Part shown: piece after piece, positions 7,323-18,790 of the stretch | How positions within the stretch are numbered: position 1 is the first letter of the stretch | How the letters are laid out: each line of letters opens with the position of its first letter | Assembly (NCBI RefSeq): GCF_016907385.1 | Contig: NZ_JAFBBU010000001.1 | Coordinates: forward strand, 1,984,001-2,048,000 | DNA: 64,000 nt | From: Subtercola frigoramans | GTDB taxonomy: Bacteria; Actinomycetota; Actinomycetes; Actinomycetales; Microbacteriaceae | Direction of reading: 5' to 3' | The notes under the pieces: model-generated | What the model was told of the DNA's origin: nothing | Database searches by the model: none | The model's input: the letters and a program-made list of their open reading frames with translations, nothing else | Translations under genes and position numbers: made by a program

Positions 7323-8222
7323 ATGCCCAAAACCGAAACGAACCGGGCAGTCGATGGGCGCACGGCCGTCAGTAAAAACTGGGCCGTCGCATCCCGGGAA
7401 TTCACCAGGAAGCTCAGCGAAGCAAACGAGAGACAAACCACGACGGCGCGCCTGTCACGCTCTTCTCGATCCCAGACTCTCGCGCAACGAGAAACGGGCA
7501 TCGTATGGGACGCCACGCAAGTCGACTTCTCGTTGCTCACGGCGTCGAAAGTAGCTCGTGTGCGAGCGCGATTCCGTTCGGCGCTGCCCGAATACATCTG
7601 GGATGCAGCGGCACTCGAGGGCAACCCGTACACACTGCCAGAAGTTCAGACTCTCCTCGAAGGCATCACTGTCAGCGGCCACAGACTCGAAGACCAGGAT
7701 CAGATTCTTGCGTTGAACGACGCCTACAACGAGATGGATCGCATCGTCGAAGGCGGCGATTTCACGCTCGACAAGCTGACCAGCGACCGCATCCATGGAA
7801 TCGTTGCCGTCCACGAGGCAATCGAATCGGGGCACTTCCGCGGCGAAGGCGAGGTGGGCGGAGGCGGCCTCGTCGGTCTCGGCGAGCTCGGTCAGTATCA
7901 TGCATCCGATCCGGGCAAGCGCGGCCAAACCCTCCTCGACGAGAATGCACGCCTGCTGGCCTTCCTGAATGAACTGCACGATCCGCGCGAACAGGCGATC
8001 GTCTACTTCTGCGCGGCGACCAGGCGACAGTTCTACTTCGACGGCAACAAGCGAACAGCTCGCATCATGATGACCGGGCTCCTGTTGAGCCACGGCTTCG
8101 ACGCGATCTCCATCTCGGCGCGGCGGCGACTCGAGTTCAACGAGAAGCTTCGAGAGATGTTCGACACCGGCAACGCAACCAGTCTCATGCGGTTCATCGT
8201 CGACTGCCGACCGCCGGCATAG
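7323..8222 (+). CDS. Fic-domain protein lacking the motif histidine
   Basis: A 299-residue Fic-family protein. The inhibitory-helix motif is recognisable as LEGN at residues 98-101 (the glutamate is kept; the usual Ser/Thr four residues earlier is Ala), so it is class II-like. The core motif reads QFYFDGNKRTAR at 236-247: the histidine of the classical HxFx(D/E)GNGRxxR is Gln236, and the second Gly is Lys, as in Doc. AMPylation needs that histidine, so the usual chemistry is doubtful unless another residue substitutes. The basic N-terminus (1-55) looks disordered. Its partner HTH gene ends 3 nt upstream. A toxin role is inferred from this arrangement. Confidence 0.75.
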   Translation: MPKTETNRAVDGRTAVSKNWAVASREFTRKLSEANERQTTTARLSRSSRSQTLAQRETGIVWDATQVDFSLLTASKVARVRARFRSALPEYIWDAAALEGNPYTLPEVQTLLEGITVSGHRLEDQDQILALNDAYNEMDRIVEGGDFTLDKLTSDRIHGIVAVHEAIESGHFRGEGEVGGGGLVGLGELGQYHASDPGKRGQTLLDENARLLAFLNELHDPREQAIVYFCAATRRQFYFDGNKRTARIMMTGLLLSHGFDAISISARRRLEFNEKLREMFDTGNATSLMRFIVDCRPPA

Positions 8223-8247
8223 GCCCACAGAGGAACGCCCGCAGACA

Positions 8248-8253
8248 TAGGCT
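8248..8253 (+). promoter_or_regulatory. -10 element, probable leaderless promoter
   Basis: TAGGCT lies 7 nt before the ATG of the DUF885 gene. A GGGAGG stretch also precedes the ATG, but only 1-2 nt away, too close to act as a normal ribosome-binding site. A leaderless mRNA is the simpler reading. Confidence 0.45.
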
Positions 8254-8260
8254 GGGAGGC

Positions 8261-9994
8261 ATGACCGACAGCACCTCACCGGCCCCGCTTCCAGCCCGCG
8301 TTCCCACAGCGATCGACGACATCGCCGAGCGCTGGGTCGATACCATCGTGACCCTGCAGCCCACCCTCGGCACGTACATCGGGCGCGACGAGGCGAACGA
8401 CCGCTACGGCGACTACTCACCCGCCGGCCACGCCGCATATCTCTCAGAGGTGCGGAGCACACTGGCTGAGCTCGAGGCGGCCACACCAGCCGACGCCGTG
8501 GATCTCGTGACGCTCACCGACCTCAGCAGCGAGCTGCGGCTCACCGTCGAGAGCGCCGCAGCGCAGCTCGAACTGCGCGACCTGAACGTCATCGAGTCTC
8601 CCTCACAGCAGATCCGCGACGTGTACGACCTCATGCCCACCGACACCACCGAAGACTGGGAGGTCGTCGCCACACGATTCGCCGGGGTCGGCGACGCGAT
8701 CGACGGGTACATCGAGACGCTGCGGCAGGGCATCCGGTCGGGTGTCACCCCAGCAAAGCGCCAGGTGCGTGAGGTCATCGCCCAGGCCAGGAAGAACAGT
8801 GGCGAAGACGGCTTCTTCCACAACCTGGCCCGCTCGGCGGGTTCGACATCGTCTGGCGAGCCCGAGGGCGCCGGCCGGGTAGGCGGTACGGATGCCCTGC
8901 CCCCCTCGATCGCGAAGCACCTGACGCTCGGGGCAGACCTCGCCTCACAGGGCTACGAACGCCTCGCAGAGTTCCTCACCACCGAGTTGCTGCCCGTCGC
9001 CCCCGAAAGCGATGGAGTCGGACGCGAGTTGTACGAACTCGAGTCGCGCAAATTCCTCGGTGCAACCATCGACCTCGACGAGACCTACGAGTGGGGCGTC
9101 GACGAGCTCGCTCGCATGGTCGCCGAGCAGGAGTCGATCGCCCGCGAGATCCTGCCAGGTGCTTCGGTGCTCGAGGCGATCGCGTTCCTCGAGAACGACC
9201 AGAGCCGCAAGCTCCACGGTTCGGCCGCCCTGCAGGAGTGGATGCAGGCCACCAGCGACCGCGCGATCGCCGAACTCTCGGTGACCCACTTCGACATTCC
9301 CCAGGAGATCCGAGCCCTCGAGTGCCTCATCGCACCCACGAACGAGGGTGGCATCTACTACACCGGCCCCACCGACGACTTCTCGCGGCCCGGCCGCATG
9401 TGGTGGTCGGTTCCAGAGGGCGTGACTGAATTCGACACCTGGCGTGAGCTCACGACGGTGTTCCACGAGGGCGTGCCCGGCCACCATCTGCAGATCGGGC
9501 AGGCCGTGTACAACCGGTCGACGCTCAACACCTGGCGCCGGCAGCTCGCGGGCACCTCCGGCCACGCTGAGGGCTGGGCGCTGTATGCCGAACGACTCAT
9601 GCAGGAGCTCGGCTACCTCGACGATCCCGCAGACAGGCTCGGGATGCTCGACGGCCAGCGCCTGCGAGCAGCGCGCGTCGTGCTCGACATCGGCGTGCAC
9701 CTCGGCAAGCCACGGCTGGACGGCTCGGGAGTCTGGGATGCCGACTACGCCCTGGAGTTTCTTCGTGCCAATGTGAACATGAACGATGGTTTCATCCGTT
9801 TCGAAGTGAACCGGTACCTCGGCTGGCCGGGCCAGGCGCCGTCGTACAAGGTCGGCCAGCGCATCTGGGAGCAGGCCCGCGACGACTTCCAAAGGCGCGA
9901 AGGGTCGGCGTTCAGCATGCGTGAGTTCCACCGCAGGGCCCTCAACCTCGGGGGAGTGGGGCTCGACACCCTCACCTCCGCATTGAGGGCATAG
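8261..9994 (+). CDS. DUF885 family metallopeptidase-like protein
   Basis: A 577-residue DUF885 protein, a family with a gluzincin-like motif. The signature HEGVPGHH lies at residues 402-409 with a tryptophan-rich segment just before it (MWWSVPEG), both typical of the family. A second conserved stretch (GHAEGWALYAERL) follows. No signal peptide is visible, so it is probably cytoplasmic. A Gly/Ser/Glu-rich stretch at about 192-212 looks like a lineage-specific insertion. The substrate is unknown and peptidase activity is assumed from the motif. Confidence 0.85.
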   Translation: MTDSTSPAPLPARVPTAIDDIAERWVDTIVTLQPTLGTYIGRDEANDRYGDYSPAGHAAYLSEVRSTLAELEAATPADAVDLVTLTDLSSELRLTVESAAAQLELRDLNVIESPSQQIRDVYDLMPTDTTEDWEVVATRFAGVGDAIDGYIETLRQGIRSGVTPAKRQVREVIAQARKNSGEDGFFHNLARSAGSTSSGEPEGAGRVGGTDALPPSIAKHLTLGADLASQGYERLAEFLTTELLPVAPESDGVGRELYELESRKFLGATIDLDETYEWGVDELARMVAEQESIAREILPGASVLEAIAFLENDQSRKLHGSAALQEWMQATSDRAIAELSVTHFDIPQEIRALECLIAPTNEGGIYYTGPTDDFSRPGRMWWSVPEGVTEFDTWRELTTVFHEGVPGHHLQIGQAVYNRSTLNTWRRQLAGTSGHAEGWALYAERLMQELGYLDDPADRLGMLDGQRLRAARVVLDIGVHLGKPRLDGSGVWDADYALEFLRANVNMNDGFIRFEVNRYLGWPGQAPSYKVGQRIWEQARDDFQRREGSAFSMREFHRRALNLGGVGLDTLTSALRA

Positions 9995-10145
9995 GGCAGG
10001 TTGCCGCACGCCGAAAGCAGGGGCTAGGATTGATTGGCGCGATTTGCGTCACTCATCCATCGCCACGCGATGAAGAACTCCCCACAGATCTTGAGAGCTT
10101 TTCTTTGCGTTGCCTGATATATGTCCATACTGGAGCAACTACTAC

Positions 10146-11600
10146 ATGACAATCGTAACGACCGACAGGGCACCCAAGCAGGTCGCCGTCAACGACATCG
10201 GGTCTGCCGAAGACTTCCTTGCCGCGGTCGAGAAGACACTGAAGTTCTTCAACGACGGAGACCTCATCGAAGGCACCGTTGTAAAGATTGACCGCGACGA
10301 GGTTCTCCTCGATGTCGGTTACAAGACCGAGGGTGTCATCCCCTCCCGCGAACTCTCCATCAAGCACGATGTCGATCCCACTGACGTCGTCCAGGTCGGC
10401 GACCTGGTTGAGGCCCTCGTTCTTCAGAAAGAAGACAAAGAAGGCCGCCTCATCCTGTCGAAGAAGCGCGCTCAGTACGAGCGTGCCTGGGGCGACGTCG
10501 AGAAGATCAAAGATGCCGACGGTGTTGTCACCGGTTCGGTCATCGAGGTCGTCAAGGGCGGGCTCATCGTCGACATCGGCCTCCGTGGCTTCCTGCCGGC
10601 CTCGCTCATCGAGCTTCGCCGCGTTCGTGACCTCACGCCGTACCTCGGCCAGGAGATCGAAGCGAAGATCCTCGAGCTCGACAAGAACCGCAACAACGTC
10701 GTCCTGTCACGCCGCGCTCTGCTCGAGCAGACGCAGAGCGAGAGCCGCACCACGTTCCTGAACAACCTCCAAAAGGGCCAGGTCCGCAAGGGTGTCGTCT
10801 CGTCGATCGTCAACTTCGGTGCGTTCGTCGACCTCGGCGGCGTCGACGGTCTCGTCCACGTCTCCGAACTCAGCTGGAAGCACATCGAGCACGCTTCAGA
10901 GGTCGTCGAGGTTGGCCAGGAGGTCACCGTCGAGATCCTCGAAGTCGACCTCGAGCGCGAACGTGTCTCCCTGTCGCTCAAGGCGACGCAGGAAGACCCG
11001 TGGCAGGTCTTCGCCCGCACCCACGCCATCGGCCAGGTTGCACCGGGTAAGGTCACCAAGCTCGTTCCCTTCGGCGCGTTCGTTCGCGTTGCAGAGGGCA
11101 TCGAGGGCCTCGTGCACATCTCGGAGCTGTCGGGCAAGCACGTCGAGCTCGCCGAGCAGGTTGTCTCGGTCGGCGACGACGTCTTCGTCAAGGTCATCGA
11201 CATCGACCTCGAGCGTCGCCGCATCTCGCTGAGCCTCAAGCAGGCCAACGAGGGTGTCGACCCCGAGGGCACCGAGTTCGACCCGGCACTCTACGGAATG
11301 CTCACCGAGTACGACGACCAGGGCAACTACAAGTACCCCGAAGGCTTCGACCCGGAGACCAACGAGTGGCGCGAAGGCTTCGAGACCCAGCGTGAGAAGT
11401 GGGAGCAGGACTACGCTGCAGCCCAGGCTCGCTGGGAAGCCCACAAGAAGCAGGTTGCAACCTCGAACGAAGAGATCCCCGAGGGCGCGTCAACCGCTTC
11501 CGCCGGCTCCTCGTTCTCGAGCGAGTCGACCGGCGCGGGTACCCTCGCCGACGACGAGACCCTCGCAGCACTCCGCGAGAAGCTCAGCTCGAACAACTAG
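10146..11600 (+). CDS. rpsA: 30S ribosomal protein S1
   Basis: Ribosomal protein S1, 484 residues, which helps recruit mRNA to the 30S subunit. Four S1 RNA-binding repeats are visible at roughly residues 36-105, 120-187, 208-277 and 295-365. The third and fourth carry the sharpest signatures (NFGAFVDLGG, PFGAFVRVAEG). Four repeats plus an acidic tail are usual for actinobacterial S1, whereas E. coli S1 has six. The start chosen gives MTIVTT with GGAG ten nt upstream; a longer start 36 nt upstream lacks support. A strong terminator follows. Confidence 0.97.
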   Translation: MTIVTTDRAPKQVAVNDIGSAEDFLAAVEKTLKFFNDGDLIEGTVVKIDRDEVLLDVGYKTEGVIPSRELSIKHDVDPTDVVQVGDLVEALVLQKEDKEGRLILSKKRAQYERAWGDVEKIKDADGVVTGSVIEVVKGGLIVDIGLRGFLPASLIELRRVRDLTPYLGQEIEAKILELDKNRNNVVLSRRALLEQTQSESRTTFLNNLQKGQVRKGVVSSIVNFGAFVDLGGVDGLVHVSELSWKHIEHASEVVEVGQEVTVEILEVDLERERVSLSLKATQEDPWQVFARTHAIGQVAPGKVTKLVPFGAFVRVAEGIEGLVHISELSGKHVELAEQVVSVGDDVFVKVIDIDLERRRISLSLKQANEGVDPEGTEFDPALYGMLTEYDDQGNYKYPEGFDPETNEWREGFETQREKWEQDYAAAQARWEAHKKQVATSNEEIPEGASTASAGSSFSSESTGAGTLADDETLAALREKLSSNN

Positions 11601-11638
11601 CAGCACCGATGGGCGATCCCCTGGATCGCGCATCACAC

Positions 11639-11672
11639 GAAAGGCCGTTCTCCTTCGGGAGGGCGGCCTTTC
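11639..11672 (+). terminator. rpsA terminator hairpin
   Basis: GAAAGGCCG and CGGCCTTTC form a perfect 9-bp stem whose loop contains a smaller TTCG-centred stem. It begins 38 nt after the rpsA stop. The T-tract is short, as is common in high-GC actinobacteria. Confidence 0.8.
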
Positions 11673-11688
11673 GCCGTCTCTGCTTCTG

Positions 11689-11729
11689 CCGGTTGAGTAG
11701 CCGAGCGCAGCCCGGCGTATCGAAACCCC
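11689..11729. repeat. REP-like element, single copy
   Basis: A GGTTGAGTAG ... GTATCGAAACC unit with an internal GC-rich stem, the same family as the paired elements at 15724 and 48611. It lies between the rpsA terminator and coaE. It resembles the palindromic repeats common in Microbacteriaceae intergenic regions. Confidence 0.65.
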
Positions 11730-11744
11730 CACGCGTGACACCGG

Positions 11745-11750
11745 TAAAAT
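11745..11750 (+). promoter_or_regulatory. coaE -10 element, leaderless
   Basis: TAAAAT ends 6 nt before the coaE ATG and no Shine-Dalgarno sequence precedes the start. Transcription should therefore begin at or next to the A of the start codon. No convincing -35 is seen. Confidence 0.55.
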
Positions 11751-11756
11751 CGCACC

Positions 11757-12377
11757 ATGTATCTCATTGGCCTCACCGGGGGCATCGCGTCCGGCAAATC
11801 GACCGTTGCAACCCGCCTCGCCGAACACGGCGCCGTGCATATCGATGCCGACCAGCTGGCCCGCGAAGCCGTCGAACCCGGTACGGATGCCCTGCAGCAG
11901 ATAAGCGACACCTTCGGTTCCCAGCTGATCCTCCCCGACGGCACCCTCGACCGCCCGGCTCTCGGCGCGCTGGTGTTCGGCCACCCCGACGAGCTCGCGA
12001 AACTGAATGCCATCGTGCATCCTGCCGTTCAGCAGCTGACCAGGTCGCACATAGCCGAGGCCGAACAACACGATCCGAACGCGATCGTCGTCTATGACGT
12101 GCCCCTGCTCGCCGAGTCGAACCTCCCGCACCGCTTCAACCTGATCGTCGTCGTGAACGCCTCCGACGAGACGCGCGTCGGCCGGCTCATCGCCAACCGG
12201 GGGATGAGCCGCTCAGAGGCTCACACACGCATCGCATCACAGGCTTCCGAGGCAGAACGGCTCGCCCTCGCCGACATCGTGATCGACTCCGACGGCACAC
12301 TCGCGGAAACCCTCGGGCAGGCGGATGCCCTGTGGAGCCGCCTCGTGACCCTCTCGAAGTCGCCCGCCGCCGGCTGA
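11757..12377 (+). CDS. coaE: Dephospho-CoA kinase
   Basis: Phosphorylates the ribose 3'-hydroxyl of dephospho-CoA, the last step of coenzyme A synthesis. The 206-residue protein has the P-loop GGIASGKST at residues 8-16 and conserved acidic residues D30 and D32. It also has the lid-region VGRLIANRGMSRSEA and a DGT segment near the C-terminus. It lacks the C-terminal DUF/GrpB extension seen in some actinobacterial CoaE. Its position between rpsA and uvrB is conserved in actinobacteria. It is convergent with pfkA. Confidence 0.95.
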   Translation: MYLIGLTGGIASGKSTVATRLAEHGAVHIDADQLAREAVEPGTDALQQISDTFGSQLILPDGTLDRPALGALVFGHPDELAKLNAIVHPAVQQLTRSHIAEAEQHDPNAIVVYDVPLLAESNLPHRFNLIVVVNASDETRVGRLIANRGMSRSEAHTRIASQASEAERLALADIVIDSDGTLAETLGQADALWSRLVTLSKSPAAG

Positions 12378-12408
12378 GCCGAACCACCGGTTGAGTGGGT
12401 GCGCGTGG

Positions 12409-12535
12409 CTAGCCGAAGAGGAGAGCGGCCTCGTCGTACGCGAGCGCAGCGAGCGCGCCTGAACGGCGTGCACGCCCCCAGCGCGGCGCGAGGTGCATTC
12501 GTCGTTCAACCAAAAAGTAGAGCGGCCTCGTCGTA
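12409..12535 (-). repeat. Duplicated pfkA 3' end (direct repeat)
   Basis: The last nine codons of pfkA (YDEAALLFG plus stop) occur twice on the minus strand: at 12506-12535, where they end the gene, and again at 12409-12438 in the downstream spacer. Seventeen consecutive bases are identical. The differences after them are all synonymous, and the two stops differ (TGA versus TAG). The outer copy is not part of a plausible gene. Confidence 0.75.
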
Positions 12536-13531
12536 CCTCGACTGGGGAACCGTCTTGAGCTTGCCGAGGGCCTCCTCGAAGCCGACGTGTACGATGTCGG
12601 TGCCGCGGAGCGCGACCATCTGGCCCCAGCGCTCCTCGAGCACCGAGTCACTCGCCGCCATGCCGAGCCGGGTTGCCAGAACGCGGTCGTAGGCGCTCGG
12701 GACTCCGCCGCGCTGAATGTGGCCGAGGGTCGTTGCCCGGGTCTCGATGCCCGTCATCTCCTCGATCAGAGGAGCGAGATGTTCGCCGATACCGCCGAGG
12801 CGGGGGCGGCCGAAGGCATCGAGTCCGCGTTCGGAGTGTGCATCATCCGCATGCCCTGCGACAAAGCCTTCAGCAACCACGACGAGCGGGGCGCGGCCAC
12901 GGGCGTTGGCGCTCTCGACCCAGTCGGCGACCTGTTCCATCGTGGTCTTCTGCTCGGGAATCAGAATCGCGTGCGCGCCCGCGGCCATGCCGGAATGCAG
13001 GGCGATCCAGCCCACGTGGCGGCCCATGACCTCGGCCACCATGCAGCGGCTGTGGGCGTCGCCGGTGGTTCGGAGCCTGTCCATCGCGTCGGTGGCGATC
13101 TGTACGGCCGTGTCGAAACCGAAGGTGTAGTCGGTGGCGTCGAGGTCGTTGTCGATGGTCTTCGGCACTCCGGTGATCTTGAGCCCAGCATCCGTCAGCC
13201 TCTTGGCGGCAGCCAGGGTACCCTCGCCGCCGATGGCGATGATGGCGTCGATGCCTTCGCGCTGCATGTTCTCAAGAATGCGGTCGGGGCCTCCGTCGCC
13301 TTCGAACGGGTTGGTGCGCGAGGTGCCGAGAATCGTGCCGCCCTCTTTGGAGATGCCGCGAACGTTCGCCCGGCCGAGTTCGATCAGGTCGGTGTTGACG
13401 ACGCCGCGCCAGCCGCCTTTGAAACCGACGAACTCCTGGTTGTTGATCTCGGTGCCCTTGAGCACGATTCCGCGGATGACCGCGTTCAGGCCGGGGCAGT
13501 CTCCGCCACTGGTCAGAATTCCAATTCTCAT
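12506..13531 (-). CDS. pfkA: 6-phosphofructokinase
   Basis: Makes fructose 1,6-bisphosphate from fructose 6-phosphate. The 341-residue protein begins MRIGILTSGGDCPG with a GGAA ribosome-binding sequence 7 nt upstream. The phosphate-donor loop reads GGEGTL, with glycine at the position that is Asp in pyrophosphate enzymes, so ATP is the likely donor. The catalytic segment PKTIDNDL and the sugar-phosphate motif MGRHVGW are intact. A long reading frame continues upstream through the antisense strand of uvrB, but that is not coding. It is divergent from uvrB and has a duplicated 3' tail downstream. Confidence 0.95.
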   Translation of the reverse strand: MRIGILTSGGDCPGLNAVIRGIVLKGTEINNQEFVGFKGGWRGVVNTDLIELGRANVRGISKEGGTILGTSRTNPFEGDGGPDRILENMQREGIDAIIAIGGEGTLAAAKRLTDAGLKITGVPKTIDNDLDATDYTFGFDTAVQIATDAMDRLRTTGDAHSRCMVAEVMGRHVGWIALHSGMAAGAHAILIPEQKTTMEQVADWVESANARGRAPLVVVAEGFVAGHADDAHSERGLDAFGRPRLGGIGEHLAPLIEEMTGIETRATTLGHIQRGGVPSAYDRVLATRLGMAASDSVLEERWGQMVALRGTDIVHVGFEEALGKLKTVPQSRYDEAALLFG

Positions 13532-13642
13532 CGTCTGTTCCTGAATCTCTCTCTGGGCGTTCGGACGTTTACGTCTGGAGGGGTGGAGTCGTTGCGTGGA
13601 GCGGTGTTCTGGCACCGGGCAGGCAGTGTCAGTGCCTCTACG

Positions 13643-13648
13643 TAAACT
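13643..13648 (+). promoter_or_regulatory. uvrB -10 element, leaderless
   Basis: TAAACT ends 6 nt before the uvrB ATG, with no Shine-Dalgarno. The hexamer overlaps ACGTAAAC (13640-13647), the inverted copy of GTTTACGT at 13567-13574 on the pfkA side. I could not find a convincing LexA/SOS box here. Confidence 0.5.
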
Positions 13649-13654
13649 TAATGC

Positions 13655-15718
13655 ATGGAACCCACTCGCTCTGTCCGCCCTTTCGAGGTCATCAGTGACT
13701 ACACGCCGAGCGGTGACCAGCCGGCGGCGATCGCCGAACTGACGGCCCGCATCAACGCGGGTGAGACCGACGTGGTGCTGTTGGGGGCCACCGGTACTGG
13801 CAAGTCGGCCACCACGGCGTGGCTCATCGAGGCCGTACAGCGGCCGACGCTCGTGCTGGCGCACAACAAGACGCTCGCGGCGCAGCTGGCGACCGAGTTC
13901 CGTGAGCTCATGCCGAACAACGCCGTCGAGTACTTCGTGTCGTACTACGACTACTACCAGCCAGAGGCCTACGTGCCCCAGACTGACACCTTCATCGAGA
14001 AAGACAGTTCGATCAACTCCGAGGTAGAGCGATTGCGGCACTCCACGACCAACTCGCTCCTGAGCAGGCGAGACGTGGTGGTCGTGTCGACCGTGTCGTG
14101 CATCTACGGCCTCGGCACGCCGGAGCAGTACATGAAGGCCATGATGGCGCTGCAGGTCGGTATGAAGGTTGACAGGGACTGGTTGATCCGCAAGTTCATC
14201 TCCATGCAGTACCAGCGCAACGACATCGACTTCTCGCGGGGCAACTTCCGTGTACGTGGCGACACCATCGAGATCATCCCCATGTACGAAGAACTGGCCA
14301 TCCGCATCGAGATGTTCGGCGACGAGATTGAGGCGCTCTACACTCTGCACCCCCTCACCGGCGACATCGTGCGCAAGATGGATTCGATCTCGGTCTTTCC
14401 CGGGTCCCATTACGTCGCAGACACGAACGTCATGCATCGCGCCATCGGTACCATTCAGGAGGAGCTTGCCGAACGCCTCACCCAGCTCGAACGCGAGGGA
14501 AAACTCCTCGAAGCCCAACGGCTCCGTATGCGCACCACCTTCGACCTCGAGATGATGCAGCAGATCGGCTTCACCTCGGGCATCGAGAACTATTCGCGGC
14601 ACATCGACGGCAGGCAGCCCGGCGAGGCCCCGCACTGCCTGCTCGACTATTTCCCCGACGACTTCCTCGTCGTCATCGACGAGTCGCACGTCACCGTGCC
14701 GCAGATCGGGGCCATGTACGAAGGCGACTCGTCGCGCAAGCGAACGCTCGTCGAGCACGGCTTTCGGCTTCCGAGCGCCCTCGACAACCGCCCGTTGCGC
14801 TGGAACGAGTTCAACGACCGCGTGGGCCAGAAAGTGTATCTCTCTGCGACACCGGGCAAGTACGAGATGGGGATCGCCGACGGGGTGGTCGAGCAGATCA
14901 TCCGGCCGACCGGCCTCATCGACCCCGAGATCATTGTCAAACCGTCGAAGGGGCAGATCGACGACCTGCTCGAAGAGATCCGCATCCGGGTGGCGAAAGA
15001 CGAGCGAATCCTCGTCACCACCCTCACCAAGAAGATGGCTGAAGAGCTGACTGACTTCATGGCGGAACACGGGGTTCGAGTGCGGTACCTGCACTCCGAC
15101 GTCGACACGCTGCGTCGTGTCGAACTGCTCAGCGAACTTCGGGCCGGCGTCTACGACGTGCTGGTCGGTATCAACCTGCTGCGTGAAGGGCTCGACCTGC
15201 CCGAGGTATCGCTGGTGGCGATTCTCGACGCCGACAAAGAGGGGTTCCTGAGGTCGTCGACCTCGCTCATCCAGACCATCGGGCGGGCGGCGCGAAACGT
15301 CTCGGGCGAGGTGCACATGTATGCCGACGTCATGACGGCATCGATGACCCGCGCGATCGAAGAGACGAACCGCCGGCGCGAGAAGCAGGTGGCGTACAAC
15401 CTCGAGCGCGGGGTAGACCCGCAACCTCTCCGCAAGAAGATCAACGACATCACCGAGATGCTGGCGCGGGAGGGCGCAGACACGGCGGCGCTCCTCGCGG
15501 GGCGCAACAGCAAGAAGAAGAGCCCCACGCCGAACCTCCGCCGCGAAGGCATTGCGGCGGCGGGGGCGAACGAGCTCGAGAGCCTCATCGCCGACCTCAA
15601 CGACCAGATGATGACGGCAGCTGGCGAGCTCAAGTTCGAGCTGGCGGCGCGCCTGCGTGACGAGCTCGGCGATCTGAAGCACGAACTCCGCCAGATGGAG
15701 AAGGCCGGCCACATCTAA
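13655..15718 (+). CDS. uvrB: Excinuclease ABC subunit B
   Basis: DNA-damage verification helicase of nucleotide excision repair, 687 residues. It has Walker A GATGTGKS at residues 44-51 and the beta-hairpin region rich in YY ([14 protein letters not shown], about 95-110). It also has the superfamily 2 helicase motifs TIGRAARN and a C-terminal UVR motif (about 640-680) that binds UvrC. It lies upstream of uvrA and uvrC on the same strand but is separated from uvrA by a REP pair, so it probably has its own promoter (TAAACT six nt before the ATG). Confidence 0.98.
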   Translation: MEPTRSVRPFEVISDYTPSGDQPAAIAELTARINAGETDVVLLGATGTGKSATTAWLIEAVQRPTLVLAHNKTLAAQLATEFRELMPNNAVEYFVSYYDYYQPEAYVPQTDTFIEKDSSINSEVERLRHSTTNSLLSRRDVVVVSTVSCIYGLGTPEQYMKAMMALQVGMKVDRDWLIRKFISMQYQRNDIDFSRGNFRVRGDTIEIIPMYEELAIRIEMFGDEIEALYTLHPLTGDIVRKMDSISVFPGSHYVADTNVMHRAIGTIQEELAERLTQLEREGKLLEAQRLRMRTTFDLEMMQQIGFTSGIENYSRHIDGRQPGEAPHCLLDYFPDDFLVVIDESHVTVPQIGAMYEGDSSRKRTLVEHGFRLPSALDNRPLRWNEFNDRVGQKVYLSATPGKYEMGIADGVVEQIIRPTGLIDPEIIVKPSKGQIDDLLEEIRIRVAKDERILVTTLTKKMAEELTDFMAEHGVRVRYLHSDVDTLRRVELLSELRAGVYDVLVGINLLREGLDLPEVSLVAILDADKEGFLRSSTSLIQTIGRAARNVSGEVHMYADVMTASMTRAIEETNRRREKQVAYNLERGVDPQPLRKKINDITEMLAREGADTAALLAGRNSKKKSPTPNLRREGIAAAGANELESLIADLNDQMMTAAGELKFELAARLRDELGDLKHELRQMEKAGHI

Positions 15719-15723
15719 CTCAC

Positions 15724-15817
15724 CGCTGGTTGAGTAGGCCGAAGGCCGTATCGAAACCCAGCCGCGAGCGTGATTCACGGTTTCGATACGTCGGCTGCGC
15801 CGACTACTCAACCAGCG
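15724..15817. repeat. Paired REP-like element (inverted)
   Basis: Two REP-like units face each other: CGCTGGTTGAGTAGG ... TATCGAAACC (15724-15758) and GGTTTCGATACG ... CTACTCAACCAGCG (15779-15817), with about 20 nt between. They are mutual inverted repeats and could fold into one large hairpin. The pair sits just after the uvrB stop. Confidence 0.8.
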
Positions 15818-15886
15818 TGGAGCTATCCCGCCATCTCAGTACGCTGTCAGCGGAGGCTCTGGGGGAGCGGTGTCGGTGGCTGCACG

Positions 15887-15892
15887 TAGACT
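15887..15892 (+). promoter_or_regulatory. uvrA -10 element, leaderless
   Basis: TAGACT ends 6 nt before the GTG start of uvrA and there is no Shine-Dalgarno. It has the same spacing as in coaE, uvrB and sufT. Confidence 0.5.
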
Positions 15893-15898
15893 TCTGGG

Positions 15899-18786
<2,888 letters not shown>

Positions 18787-18790
<4 letters not shown>

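Noticed and set aside
13532..13654. LexA/SOS box in front of uvrB
   Set aside because: I looked for the actinobacterial CGAAC-N4-GTTCG pattern and found only partial words that are not palindromic.
13532..15811. A very long open frame on the minus strand continuing upstream of pfkA
   Set aside because: It is antisense to uvrB, a clear conserved gene, and its translation is low-complexity charged sequence. Such frames arise from codon bias in GC-rich DNA.
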